DNA of 64,000 nucleotides from Phaeobacter bryozoorum (GTDB taxonomy: Bacteria > Pseudomonadota > Alphaproteobacteria > Rhodobacterales > Rhodobacteraceae): NCBI RefSeq assembly GCF_041893525.1, contig NZ_CP169068.1. One strand, given 5' to 3'. The position numbers and the translations under genes were made by a program. Of this stretch, positions 1-7,714 are shown piece after piece (within the stretch, counting starts at the first letter, position 1; each line of letters opens with the position of its first letter). The notes below the pieces were generated by a model, which was not told where the DNA came from, searched no databases, and saw nothing but the letters and a program-made list of their open reading frames with translations.

Positions 1-186
1 GCTGTTAAGGGTGTTTTTGGTGGTTTCCTATGAGGAACAGGCTCCATGCCCACAAGATGTCGGGCAATCAACAGAAGATATTTTATCTATGAAATACTAT
101 TGGCCAACTGTCTGACCTCGTCTCAGGTTGGGCCGCCATCTCGCGGCCCATACCGATACTTGCGTGGTTATCGTGCCTGACAGGTG
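1..186. other. left-edge stretch without a recognisable gene
   Basis: I see no supported coding region here. One 8-bp perfect inverted repeat with a 6-base loop lies at 129-150 (TGGGCCGC / GCGGCCCA). It has no T-run after it on either strand, so it is only a possible terminator, for the minus-strand gene that ends at 187. Confidence 0.3.
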
Positions 187-588
187 TCAGATCATCAGGC
201 CGACGAGACCGGACAGGGTGACGGGGACAAACAGGAACCCCTGGGGAATATCCTTGTAGCGCTGGCCGTTCAGAACCGGCAAGGCCAGCCCCCAGAGGGC
301 ATATGAGGCGGCCAGAGCGGTGGCGATGATCGCGGCGACGACTGGCCCGTTCAGCAGCGCAGGCCATAAAAAGAGCGCAGCCACCGCAGCGAGGTTAATG
401 CTCACCAGGTGCCAACAGTAGTAGTTTACATATCGTACCTCGGCAGACAGCTCGCGCGCGTTCAGCAGGGGGCGTGCAACGCTCTTACCGCCGGCGAAGA
501 TGTGCAACAGCGTGTTCGCGACCATCAGGCCTCCTGCTGCCAGTAACCACATGTTCATGGGCGTCAATGCTCCTAATTGGGTTTGCAT
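187..588 (-). CDS. small four-helix integral membrane protein, unknown function
   Basis: A 133-residue protein with about four hydrophobic helices (roughly residues 12-28, 60-76, 80-105 and 115-133). It ends almost directly in the last helix and has no soluble domain. I do not recognise a catalytic motif. A second Met at residue 11 could be the true start. The gene lies 92 bp downstream of a LysR gene on the same strand, but nothing shows a functional link. It may be related to small uncharacterised membrane proteins common in Rhodobacterales. Confidence 0.6.
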   Translation of the reverse strand: MQTQLGALTPMNMWLLAAGGLMVANTLLHIFAGGKSVARPLLNARELSAEVRYVNYYCWHLVSINLAAVAALFLWPALLNGPVVAAIIATALAASYALWGLALPVLNGQRYKDIPQGFLFVPVTLSGLVGLMI

Positions 589-680
589 GAATGGATACAG
601 CTATGCACCGGCCCCCATGAATGGCCCATAAGACAGATTGCCATCGCGACAATTCGCGTGGCCCAATCGTTTGCAGCGGC

Positions 681-1535
681 TCACTGCATGATGCGTGTCA
701 GCTCGCTCCATTGCGTGTGGGTTACCGCATCTTTTCCGGCGATCATCCAATAGGTGGCATGGTGTTTCAGCCGGTTCCGATCAAGGCGAACCAGCCGCCC
801 CTCGGCCAGGGGCACGCGGCACAGAGGAAGCGAACCTAGCAGAACGCCGGCCCCGGCCTGTGCCGCGCCAAGTGCCGACAGGAATGTGTCAAAACGCAGA
901 TGCGGTACTGGCGTTGTCCCGCCGCCGTGGCGGGCAACCCAATCGGGCCAGCCCGGGCGTGGACCGGAACAGGCAATGCGGGGCCAGTCGGTCCAGTCCT
1001 GCGCAGCCTTGATCAGAGCGGGCGCCGCCATCGGCGCGATTTCCTCGGAATAGAGCGGCAGCTTATAGGGGTGGGGCCAGTCCCCGGCGCCGTAGCGAAT
1101 GCGCAGCACATCATCCTCGGGCGCGTCATGGGCGCCCAGCACCATGGTCTGGATCGCAAGCTGACCACCCGAAATCTCGCTCAGGGCTGCCAGCCTTGGC
1201 GTGAGCCACAGATCAATGACCGACTGGCTGGCGGAGATCGTCAGCTGGCGCCGCCCGGTGCCGAACAGCGCCTCTGAGCTGTCGCGCATCGTGTCCAGCG
1301 CCGACTGGATATGGGGCAACCAGGCCTCGCCCTCCACAGTCAGGGAAATGGCACGAGGGTGACGGTGGAACAGCGCCACCCCCAGCCGTTTCTCCAGCTG
1401 GGCGATGCGCTGCGAGATGGCGGATTGGGTGATCCCAGTTTCGTCTGCGGCTGCGGTAAAGCTGCCGCAGCGCGCCGCCGCTTCAAAGGCGCGGATCCAT
1501 TCCAGCGGGGGCAGGGTTGAGCGCTGTTTTTGCAT
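681..1535 (-). CDS. LysR-family transcriptional regulator, probable regulator of tmpAB
   Basis: A 284-residue LysR protein of the GcvA type. The N-terminal winged helix-turn-helix covers about residues 8-66 (AAARCGSFTAAADETGITQSA region, then the QRIAQLEKRLGVALF helix). A periplasmic-binding-like effector domain follows from about residue 90. It is divergent from the tmpA-like gene 112 bp away, the usual LysR arrangement, so it probably activates that operon and represses itself. The effector is unknown; the phosphonate or its hydroxylated product would be the natural guess. A TTAG-N11-CTAA inverted repeat overlaps its own start codon. Confidence 0.85.
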   Translation of the reverse strand: MQKQRSTLPPLEWIRAFEAAARCGSFTAAADETGITQSAISQRIAQLEKRLGVALFHRHPRAISLTVEGEAWLPHIQSALDTMRDSSEALFGTGRRQLTISASQSVIDLWLTPRLAALSEISGGQLAIQTMVLGAHDAPEDDVLRIRYGAGDWPHPYKLPLYSEEIAPMAAPALIKAAQDWTDWPRIACSGPRPGWPDWVARHGGGTTPVPHLRFDTFLSALGAAQAGAGVLLGSLPLCRVPLAEGRLVRLDRNRLKHHATYWMIAGKDAVTHTQWSELTRIMQ

Positions 1536-1553
1536 TAGCTGACCTTGGCCTAA
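1535..1553. promoter_or_regulatory. candidate LysR operator (TTAG-N11-CTAA)
   Basis: The bases TTAG, eleven bases, then CTAA form the T-N11-A inverted repeat typical of LysR sites. The site overlaps the start of the LysR gene and lies about 95 bp upstream of tmpA. The position fits autoregulation; no footprint is available. Confidence 0.35.
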
Positions 1554-1647
1554 GTGCAGAAATTCCTAATTTGAGGTTATCCAGGACCGGTGGCAACATA
1601 CAGGCAAAAGTCATCTTCCGCATTGCGGACCCTTTCTTGAGGACATC

Positions 1648-2793
1648 ATGCCGTCAGTTACCGTTGCCCCAGCGGGCGATTATCTCACCCTGTCTCTCGG
1701 GACGTCTGAACTGCGGTTCCACGCGATCTGGCTGCGCGACAATGCGGGCGATCCCGAGACCCGTGCGACGGCCAATGGCCAGCGTCTGATCGCCCTGCGC
1801 GATATCCCGGCCGACACGGCAATTGCGGAGGCGACGCTTGATGGCGGCCACCTCCGGGTGCGGTTCGTCCCGGAAGAGAAGACCGTGGATTACGATCTGT
1901 CCTGGCTTGGGGATCATGCCTATGACCGGGCGCGTCAGGACGCGCGCGGCTGGCTCGCGGAGGGGGTCGAGCCCTGGGACGCGGGGTTGATGGCGGCCGT
2001 GCCCACCGGGGATTTTGCCGCGCTGCAAGCCGGTGGTGCGGCGTTGGGCGACTGGCTTGGCGCGGTGACACGCTACGGGTTTGGCAAAATCGTCAACGGT
2101 CCGGTTGAGGACGGTGCACTGTTCCGGGTTGTGGATCTTTTTGGTCATGTCCGGGAGACCAACTATGGGCGTCACTTTGAGGTCCGTACCGAGGTGAATC
2201 CGACCAATCTGGCCTTTACCGGGCTTGGCTTGCAGGCCCATACCGACAACCCCTATCGCGATCCCGTGCCGACGATCCAGGTGCTCTACTGTCTCGAAAG
2301 CTCGGCTGCCGGCGGCGAGAACATGGTGGTTGACGGCTTTGCCGCGGCGCTGCGGCTCAAGGCGGAAAACGAAGCCTATTTCAACGTTCTGGCCGAGCAT
2401 TGCGCGCGCTTTGAATATGCTGGCGAAGCCGCGGTCTGCCTGACCTCGCGCCGTCCGATGATCGAGCTGGCGCCGGGTGGCGAGCTGATTGCTGTGCGTT
2501 TCAACAATCGCTCCCTTGCGGCGGTTCAGGATGTCCCCTTCGACAAAATGGCGCTCTATTATGCGGCCTATCGCCGGTTCGGCGAGATTATCGACGACAC
2601 GGCAATGGAGGTGACCTTTCGCCTGAACCCCGGTGAGGCATTTGTGGTCGACAACACCCGTGTCCTTCATGCGCGCAAGGGCTATTCCGGCGAAGGAACG
2701 CGGTGGTTACAGGGCTGCTATGCCGACAAGGACGGGCTACGCTCTGCCTATGAGGCCCGGCGGCGTCAGGCCCTGGGGGAGGCGGCGGAATGA
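1648..2793 (+). CDS. tmpA: Fe(II)/2-oxoglutarate dioxygenase, TmpA-like (2-(trimethylammonio)ethylphosphonate hydroxylase)
   Basis: A 381-residue member of the gamma-butyrobetaine dioxygenase/TauD family. The N-terminal region (about 1-95) carries the WLRDN motif at 28-32, but the cysteines that bind zinc there in gamma-butyrobetaine hydroxylase are absent. The catalytic double-stranded beta-helix has the iron triad His198-x-Asp200 and distal His341. The next gene overlaps by 4 bases and encodes a PhnZ/TmpB-type HD oxygenase. In Leisingera such a pair was shown to hydroxylate 2-(trimethylammonio)ethylphosphonate (TmpA) and then cleave its C-P bond (TmpB). The call rests mainly on this pairing; carnitine-type or PhnY-type substrates are the alternatives. 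A GAGGA Shine-Dalgarno precedes the ATG. Confidence 0.75.
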   Translation: MPSVTVAPAGDYLTLSLGTSELRFHAIWLRDNAGDPETRATANGQRLIALRDIPADTAIAEATLDGGHLRVRFVPEEKTVDYDLSWLGDHAYDRARQDARGWLAEGVEPWDAGLMAAVPTGDFAALQAGGAALGDWLGAVTRYGFGKIVNGPVEDGALFRVVDLFGHVRETNYGRHFEVRTEVNPTNLAFTGLGLQAHTDNPYRDPVPTIQVLYCLESSAAGGENMVVDGFAAALRLKAENEAYFNVLAEHCARFEYAGEAAVCLTSRRPMIELAPGGELIAVRFNNRSLAAVQDVPFDKMALYYAAYRRFGEIIDDTAMEVTFRLNPGEAFVVDNTRVLHARKGYSGEGTRWLQGCYADKDGLRSAYEARRRQALGEAAE

Positions 2794-3410
2794 CCAGCCG
2801 CAAACCGCAGCCAGCGCCGCATCGCCCGCCTGAGACACTCGACCGCGACACAATCGTTGCGTTCCTCGGCTCCATCTTCGATCGCCGCGGCGGTGAGGAA
2901 TATCTGGGCGAGCCGGTGACCATGGGAGAGCATATGCTGCAGGGTGCCACAATCGCCGAAGAGAATGGCCAGCCGGAGGAAATCATCGTCGGCGCCCTCC
3001 TGCATGATATCGGTCATTTCACATCGGAGTTTGGCACCTATCACCCCGATGATACCGAAGACCGCCACCATGAGGACGCCGGTGCCGAGGTGCTGGAGCG
3101 CTTCTTTCCCAGCGTGATCACCGATTGCTGTCGCTACCACGTTGCTGCGAAACGCTATCTCTGTGCGACCAAGCCCGAGTATTTTAAACGCCTTTCGCCT
3201 GCCTCGGTCCATACGCTGGAGCTGCAGGGGGGACCGATGACCGCGCAGGAAGTGGTGGAGTTCGAGGCCAATCCGAACCTCAAGGAGATCATCGCGGTGC
3301 GCTATCTGGACGAGGCGGGCAAGCGTGAGGGGATGAAGACGCCCGATTTCTGGCACTTTGCCCCGATGGTGCAGCGCATGGTCGATCAACACTGCGGCGC
3401 GGCGAAATAG
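2790..3410 (+). CDS. tmpB: HD-domain mixed-valent di-iron oxygenase, TmpB/PhnZ-like (C-P bond cleavage)
   Basis: A 206-residue HD-domain oxygenase. Known PhnZ ligands can be followed in order: Tyr38 and Glu41 (the lid/substrate pair YLGE), His48, His72-Asp73 (LLHDIGH), His94, His117 and Asp174, with nearly the spacing of PhnZ plus about 14 residues. This family splits an alpha-hydroxyphosphonate with O2 to a carboxylate and phosphate; the expected product here is glycine betaine from the hydroxylated trimethylammonio compound. The ATG lies inside the tmpA stop (ATGA), so the two are translationally coupled. It could act on 1-hydroxy-2-aminoethylphosphonate instead if the operon is PhnY/PhnZ-like. 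Confidence 0.78.
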   Translation: MTSRKPQPAPHRPPETLDRDTIVAFLGSIFDRRGGEEYLGEPVTMGEHMLQGATIAEENGQPEEIIVGALLHDIGHFTSEFGTYHPDDTEDRHHEDAGAEVLERFFPSVITDCCRYHVAAKRYLCATKPEYFKRLSPASVHTLELQGGPMTAQEVVEFEANPNLKEIIAVRYLDEAGKREGMKTPDFWHFAPMVQRMVDQHCGAAK

Positions 3411-3440
3411 GGACAGACCCGGATCATTGCGAATAGAAAT

Positions 3441-3470
3441 GCGGCCCCTCTCAAGCCAGAGAGGGGCCGC
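3441..3470. terminator. strong hairpin between convergent tmpB and alcohol dehydrogenase genes
   Basis: A perfect 12-bp stem (GCGGCCCCTCTC / GAGAGGGGCCGC) with a 6-base loop sits between two converging operons. T-runs are weak on both sides, but the position fits a bidirectional terminator. Confidence 0.7.
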
Positions 3471-3541
3471 AATCACGACACCTGAGCCAGACGTCAGACA
3501 GCTCGGTCCGGGCTCAGTATTCTGTGGCCCTCAACCGGAGA

Positions 3542-4687
3542 TCACATCGCGTCCTTGAACAGCTGCGTAAGATTGGCTTCATCCAGAACGACAGGGTTGC
3601 CGCCGCAGGAGGGGTCGATCAGGGCGCCTCGGACCAGCTCGGGGATGGCGTCTTCGGTGACGCCGAGGTCCGCGAGGCCACGTGGGATACCGAGACTGTC
3701 GTTCAGCTCCTGCACATAGGCGCAGAAACCGTCAAAGCCGCAGTCGATGCCCAGATAGGCAGCTGCGGTGTTGAACCGCTCGCGGATTTCCGGCGCGTTG
3801 AAGGCCAGAACCGCAGGCATGCAGACCGCATTGGTGGTGCCGTGGTGGGTGTTGAACACTGCGCCGATCGGATGGCTCATGGCGTGGATCGCGCCGAGGC
3901 CTTTCTGGAAGGCGGTGGCACCCATGGCCGCAGCCGACATCATCTGCGCGCGCGCCTCGATATCGGTACCATCGGCATAGGCGCGCGGCAGGAAATCCTT
4001 TACCAGGCGCATGCCTTCCAGCGCGATGCCCTGCGACATCGGGTGGTAATGCGGGCTGGAGAACGCCTCGACGCAATGGGCAAAGGCATCCAGCCCGGTG
4101 CCTGCGGTGATGAACTTCGGCATGCCCACGGTCAGCTCGGGATCACAGATCACCACGGTCGGCAGCACCTTGGGGTGGAAGATGATCTTTTTCTGATGGG
4201 TCACACTGTCGGTGATCACAGAGGCGCGGCCGACCTCGGAGCCGGTGCCTGCGGTGGTCGGCACGGCGATGATTGGCGCGATTGCATCGGCATCGGCGCG
4301 GGTCCACCAGTCGCCGATGTCTTCAAAATCCCAAACCGGTCGGGTCTGGCCGCACATGAAGGCGACCATCTTGCCCAGATCGAGGCCAGAGCCGCCGCCA
4401 AAAGCGATAACCCCGTCATGGCCGCCCGCCTTGTAGGCGGCAACACCGGCTTCGAGGTTCTTCTCGTTCGGGTTCGGGTCAACCTCGCAGAACATCGCCC
4501 GGCCAAGGCCCGCAGCATCCAGGATGCCGAGGGTGGCTTGGGTGACGGGCAGTTCGGCCAGGCCTTTGTCGGTGACCAGCAGAGGTTTCTTCATGCCGAC
4601 AGCAGCGCAGGCGTCCGCCAGTTCCTTGATCCGGCCTGCGCCGAATTTGATTGCGGTCGGGTAGGACCAGTTTCCAACAAGAGTCAT
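3542..4687 (-). CDS. iron-containing (type III) alcohol dehydrogenase
   Basis: A 381-residue NAD(P)-dependent group III alcohol dehydrogenase. The nucleotide-binding GGGSGLD lies near residue 98 and the PTTAGTGSE signature follows. Metal ligands come from the GTGLDAFAHCVEAF region and the later AIHAMSHP and NTHHG histidines. It is the last gene of a minus-strand operon, 94 bp after the aldehyde dehydrogenase, with a roseobacter-type intergenic repeat between them. In this setting it probably oxidises a hydroxyl group to an aldehyde that the neighbouring dehydrogenase finishes. The substrate cannot be read from sequence; a gamma-glutamylated amino alcohol is my inference. Confidence 0.85.
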   Translation of the reverse strand: MTLVGNWSYPTAIKFGAGRIKELADACAAVGMKKPLLVTDKGLAELPVTQATLGILDAAGLGRAMFCEVDPNPNEKNLEAGVAAYKAGGHDGVIAFGGGSGLDLGKMVAFMCGQTRPVWDFEDIGDWWTRADADAIAPIIAVPTTAGTGSEVGRASVITDSVTHQKKIIFHPKVLPTVVICDPELTVGMPKFITAGTGLDAFAHCVEAFSSPHYHPMSQGIALEGMRLVKDFLPRAYADGTDIEARAQMMSAAAMGATAFQKGLGAIHAMSHPIGAVFNTHHGTTNAVCMPAVLAFNAPEIRERFNTAAAYLGIDCGFDGFCAYVQELNDSLGIPRGLADLGVTEDAIPELVRGALIDPSCGGNPVVLDEANLTQLFKDAM

Positions 4688-4754
4688 AGGTGGGTTCCTG
4701 TGATGAAGCCGGGGAGGGGGCGCTGCCCCCGCTTGCCCTGCGGCAAGCCCCCCG

Positions 4755-4777
4755 GAGTATTTTTTGGAAAGATGACG
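4755..4777 (+). repeat. roseobacter-type intergenic repeat, copy 1 (GAGTATTTTTTGGAAAGATGACG)
   Basis: A 23-base unit, preceded by GC-rich self-complementary sequence from about 4712, lies between the two dehydrogenase genes. The same unit, one T shorter and inverted, occurs at 6204-6225. Together they bracket the aldehyde dehydrogenase gene. From memory, similar units recur in Rhodobacteraceae intergenic DNA. Confidence 0.5.
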
Positions 4778-4781
4778 GGGC

Positions 4782-6164
4782 TCAGCCCGTGACTTTTTTC
4801 AGGTGATAGGATTTCGGGCGGGTGAGGTTATGGAAGCCGATGATCGACAGACCCCCACCGCGGCCGGTGTTCTTGCAGCCGGTCCAGCACAGGCCCGGAT
4901 CCAGATAATCGGCGCGGTTCATAAACACGGTGCCGGTTTCGATCTGATCGCCAACACGCGCGGCGCGCTCGACATCGCGGGTCCATAGCGACGCGGTGAG
5001 GCCAAATTCGCTGTCATTCATCAGCGCAATCGCCTCTTCGTCAGAGGTGACTTTCATGATGCCCACGACAGGGCCAAAGCTCTCGTCGCGCATCACCCGC
5101 ATGTCATGAGTCACAATGGTCAGGATCTGCGGTGTGAGATAGGCACCGCCGTCATCCTCGGCGAAGGGCGCGATATGGGCGACAGCACCCGCCGCTACCG
5201 CCTCGGCGATCTGGTCGCGCACCTCCTGTGCAAAGCGCACATTGGCCATCGGGCCAATGGTGGTTTCGGCCTCCAGCGGATTGCCCAGCTTGTAGCCTTT
5301 CACGATGGCCACTGCCTTCTCGACAAAGGCGTCGTAAAGGCTCTCATGGACATAGATCCGCTCGATGCCGCAGCAGCACTGGCCTGCGTTGAACATGGCG
5401 CCGTCAATCAGCGTGTCCACCGCCGCATCAAGATCGGCGTCTTCCATCACATAACCCGGATCCTTGCCGCCCAGCTCGGAGCCGACGCCGGTAAAGGTGC
5501 CGGCCGCTGCGCGCTCCATCGCCTGGCCGCCACCGACGGAGCCTGTGAAGTTCACGAAGTCAAACGCGCGGTCTGCGATCAGCGCGGAGGTGGTGTCATG
5601 ATCCAGAAAGACATTCTGGAACACATCTGCCGGAACGCCCGCCGACTGGAAGGCCTGCGCCATGCGCTCGCCCACCAGAAGCGTCTGGGTGGCATGTTTC
5701 AACACCACGGTATTGCCCGCAATCAGCGCAGGCGCCACGGTGTTGATTGCGGTCATATAGGGGTAGTTCCAGGGCGCGACCACCAACACAACCCCATGGG
5801 GCACGCGCTTGATGTAGCGTTTGAAGGTGGCGTCCTCTCCAACCTCGATATCCGCAAGCGACTTTGCCGCAATCGCGGCCATGTGGCTGGCACGTTCGTT
5901 GAAGCCGCCAAACTCGCCGCCATAGCGCACCGGGCGCCCCATCATCTGGGCCAGCTCCGGCACGATCTCGTCATTCATGGCCCCCACGGCGGCGACGCCG
6001 GCCATCACCAGGTCAATCCGCTCCTGCAGGGGGCGGGCGGCCCAGGCCGCCTGGGCCACACGTGCTGCCTTGGCACGCTCTGCTGCGGCCTCCGGTGACA
6101 GCGTCTCGCGCTCGGCATAGACCGATCCGTCGATCGGTGAGATACATTTCAGGGTCTGGCCCAT
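4782..6164 (-). CDS. NAD(P)-dependent aldehyde dehydrogenase
   Basis: A 460-residue ALDH-superfamily enzyme. VAPWNYP marks the cofactor pocket, FTGSVGGG the Rossmann turn, ELGGKDP the general-base glutamate, and FNAGQCCCGIERIYV the catalytic cysteine. Three consecutive Cys occur there, two more than in most members. The start at 6164 is chosen because AGGAAG lies just upstream; a longer reading adds 15 unlikely residues. It lies between the glutamine-synthetase-like gene and the iron alcohol dehydrogenase, so it probably oxidises the aldehyde made by the latter. Succinate-semialdehyde-type or gamma-glutamyl aldehyde substrates are both possible. Confidence 0.88.
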   Translation of the reverse strand: MGQTLKCISPIDGSVYAERETLSPEAAAERAKAARVAQAAWAARPLQERIDLVMAGVAAVGAMNDEIVPELAQMMGRPVRYGGEFGGFNERASHMAAIAAKSLADIEVGEDATFKRYIKRVPHGVVLVVAPWNYPYMTAINTVAPALIAGNTVVLKHATQTLLVGERMAQAFQSAGVPADVFQNVFLDHDTTSALIADRAFDFVNFTGSVGGGQAMERAAAGTFTGVGSELGGKDPGYVMEDADLDAAVDTLIDGAMFNAGQCCCGIERIYVHESLYDAFVEKAVAIVKGYKLGNPLEAETTIGPMANVRFAQEVRDQIAEAVAAGAVAHIAPFAEDDGGAYLTPQILTIVTHDMRVMRDESFGPVVGIMKVTSDEEAIALMNDSEFGLTASLWTRDVERAARVGDQIETGTVFMNRADYLDPGLCWTGCKNTGRGGGLSIIGFHNLTRPKSYHLKKVTG

Positions 6165-6186
6165 GGTCTTCCTCATGTGGTTTGAC

Positions 6187-6201
6187 GGGGGCCACGCCCC
6201 C
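6187..6201. other. short GC hairpin next to intergenic repeat copy 2
   Basis: GGGGGC / GCCCCC with a 3-base loop lies directly beside the inverted repeat copy, as GC-rich self-complementary sequence does beside copy 1. It could form an RNA structure in the operon transcript. Confidence 0.4.
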
Positions 6202-6203
6202 AT

Positions 6204-6225
6204 CGTCATCTTTCCAAAAATACTC
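6204..6225 (-). repeat. roseobacter-type intergenic repeat, copy 2 (inverted)
   Basis: This is the reverse complement of the unit at 4755-4777, lacking one T. It lies in the gap between the glutamine-synthetase-like and aldehyde dehydrogenase genes. Confidence 0.5.
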
Positions 6226-6244
6226 TCGCCGAAGGCTGCGCGTC

Positions 6245-7597
6245 TCAGACGCGCTCAAACCCGCGGGCAATCTCGTAGTCGGTCACGATCCGCTCGAAAT
6301 CCTCGATCTCAACTTCCGCCGCACGGACATAGTGGTCAACCACCGCATCGCCCATGGTGGCCCGCAACATGGCCGAGCTTTTGAGTGCCGCCGCCGCCTC
6401 ACGCAGCGTGCCGGGGATCATGCCGGTGTCGCCCTGATAGACATCGCCCTTGGTGGGGGCCTGCAGCTCAAGCCCTTCCTCGATGCCTGCAATACCCGCC
6501 GCCAGCATACCGGCGATCGCGAGATAGGGGTTCATGTCCGAGCCGGGTATCCGGCATTCCACGCGGATTGCCTTGCTGCCGACACCGCAGAGGCGATAGC
6601 CTGCGGTGCGGTTGTCCACCGACCAGATGATACGGGTCGGGGCAAAGGTGCCCTTCATGAAGCGTTTGTAGCTGTTGATATAGGGCGCCATGAAGGCGGT
6701 GTAATCCGGCGCGTATTTCAGCAGACCCGCCATGTAGGCCTTCATCAGCGATGACATGCCCAGCGCGTCGCTCTCGTCATAGAAGGCAGGTTTGCCGTCC
6801 TGCCACAGCGACTGGTGGACATGGGAGGAGGAGCCGACCTTCTCGTGATGCCATTTCGGCAGGAAGGTGACGGCATGGCCCTGCTGCTGGGCGATCTCTT
6901 TCACCGCATGTTTGGCAATGGTGTGATATTCAGCCGTATCCATCGCGGCGGCATATTTGATGTTCAGCTCTTCCTGACCGGTCTCGGCCTCGCCCTTGGA
7001 ATTCTCGATCGGCAGCCCTGCATCCCACAGGTGGTTGCGGATCGGGCGCAGGATATGTTCCTCACGCGAGGTCTGCAGGATGCTGTAGTCCTCATTGTAG
7101 CCCGAGATCGGCTGCAGATCGCGGAAACCGGATTTGCGGATTTCGTCAAAGCTCTTCTCGAACAGGAAGAATTCCAGCTCAGTGGCGCACATCGCGTCAA
7201 AACCCATCTCTTTGAGACGGTTCACCTGACGTTTCAGGATGGCGCGGGGAGAATGGGGGACTTCCTCATGGCTGTGGTGATCCAGCACATCACAGAGCAC
7301 CATCACCGTGCCAGCCAGCCAGGGCACCGGGCGCAGCGTGGCCAGATCCGGCTTCATGACATAATCGCCATAGCCGTTTTCCCAGCTGGTCGAGGCATAG
7401 CCTTCCGGCGTCGCCATCGCCAGATCGGTGGCGAGGAGATAGTTGCAGCAATGGGTCTCTTCCCAGGCGCCGTTCACAAAATGCTTGGCGTGAAAGCGTT
7501 TGCCCATCAGCCGACCCTGCATGTCCACAAGGCACACAAGAACTGTATCAACGGTACCGTCGGCAACCTGGTCTTTGAGCGTATCGAAGGAGAGCAT
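6245..7597 (-). CDS. glutamine-synthetase-like gamma-glutamylamide ligase
   Basis: A 450-residue enzyme of the glutamine synthetase superfamily (PuuA/IpuC/GlnT-like rather than the assimilatory enzyme). The ATP/glutamate site motifs are intact: ELEFFLF, EAETGQEELN, the HVHQS histidine, the NRTAGYR arginine and ECRIPGSDMNPYLA near the C terminus. Such proteins join glutamate to an amine using ATP. It lies in an operon with a TRAP importer, two dehydrogenases and an N-formylglutamate-amidohydrolase-like enzyme. An alcohol dehydrogenase in place of an amine oxidase suggests an amino alcohol such as ethanolamine rather than putrescine; that is inference. ATG 7597 is preferred over an upstream start at 7651. 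Confidence 0.82.
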   Translation of the reverse strand: MLSFDTLKDQVADGTVDTVLVCLVDMQGRLMGKRFHAKHFVNGAWEETHCCNYLLATDLAMATPEGYASTSWENGYGDYVMKPDLATLRPVPWLAGTVMVLCDVLDHHSHEEVPHSPRAILKRQVNRLKEMGFDAMCATELEFFLFEKSFDEIRKSGFRDLQPISGYNEDYSILQTSREEHILRPIRNHLWDAGLPIENSKGEAETGQEELNIKYAAAMDTAEYHTIAKHAVKEIAQQQGHAVTFLPKWHHEKVGSSSHVHQSLWQDGKPAFYDESDALGMSSLMKAYMAGLLKYAPDYTAFMAPYINSYKRFMKGTFAPTRIIWSVDNRTAGYRLCGVGSKAIRVECRIPGSDMNPYLAIAGMLAAGIAGIEEGLELQAPTKGDVYQGDTGMIPGTLREAAAALKSSAMLRATMGDAVVDHYVRAAEVEIEDFERIVTDYEIARGFERV

Positions 7598-7714
7598 GAG
7601 CAGCCCTTTGTGTTCTGAGGCCACAACTTTCTGACTAAAAAAGTTGAGCAAATTCCTTGGGAAGGAATTTGGCCCACCGCACGCGGGCCAAATTCGGTTT
7701 TCTGTGGCAGCCTT

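Noticed and set aside
3524..4792. 422-codon plus-strand open frame
   Set aside because: It is the antisense shadow of the iron alcohol dehydrogenase gene, with the low-complexity, His/Arg/Gly-rich composition typical of such shadows.
6245..7597. Assimilatory glutamine synthetase (glnA)
   Set aside because: The context has no glnB and instead has an amine-type catabolic operon; the sequence looks like the PuuA/IpuC group.
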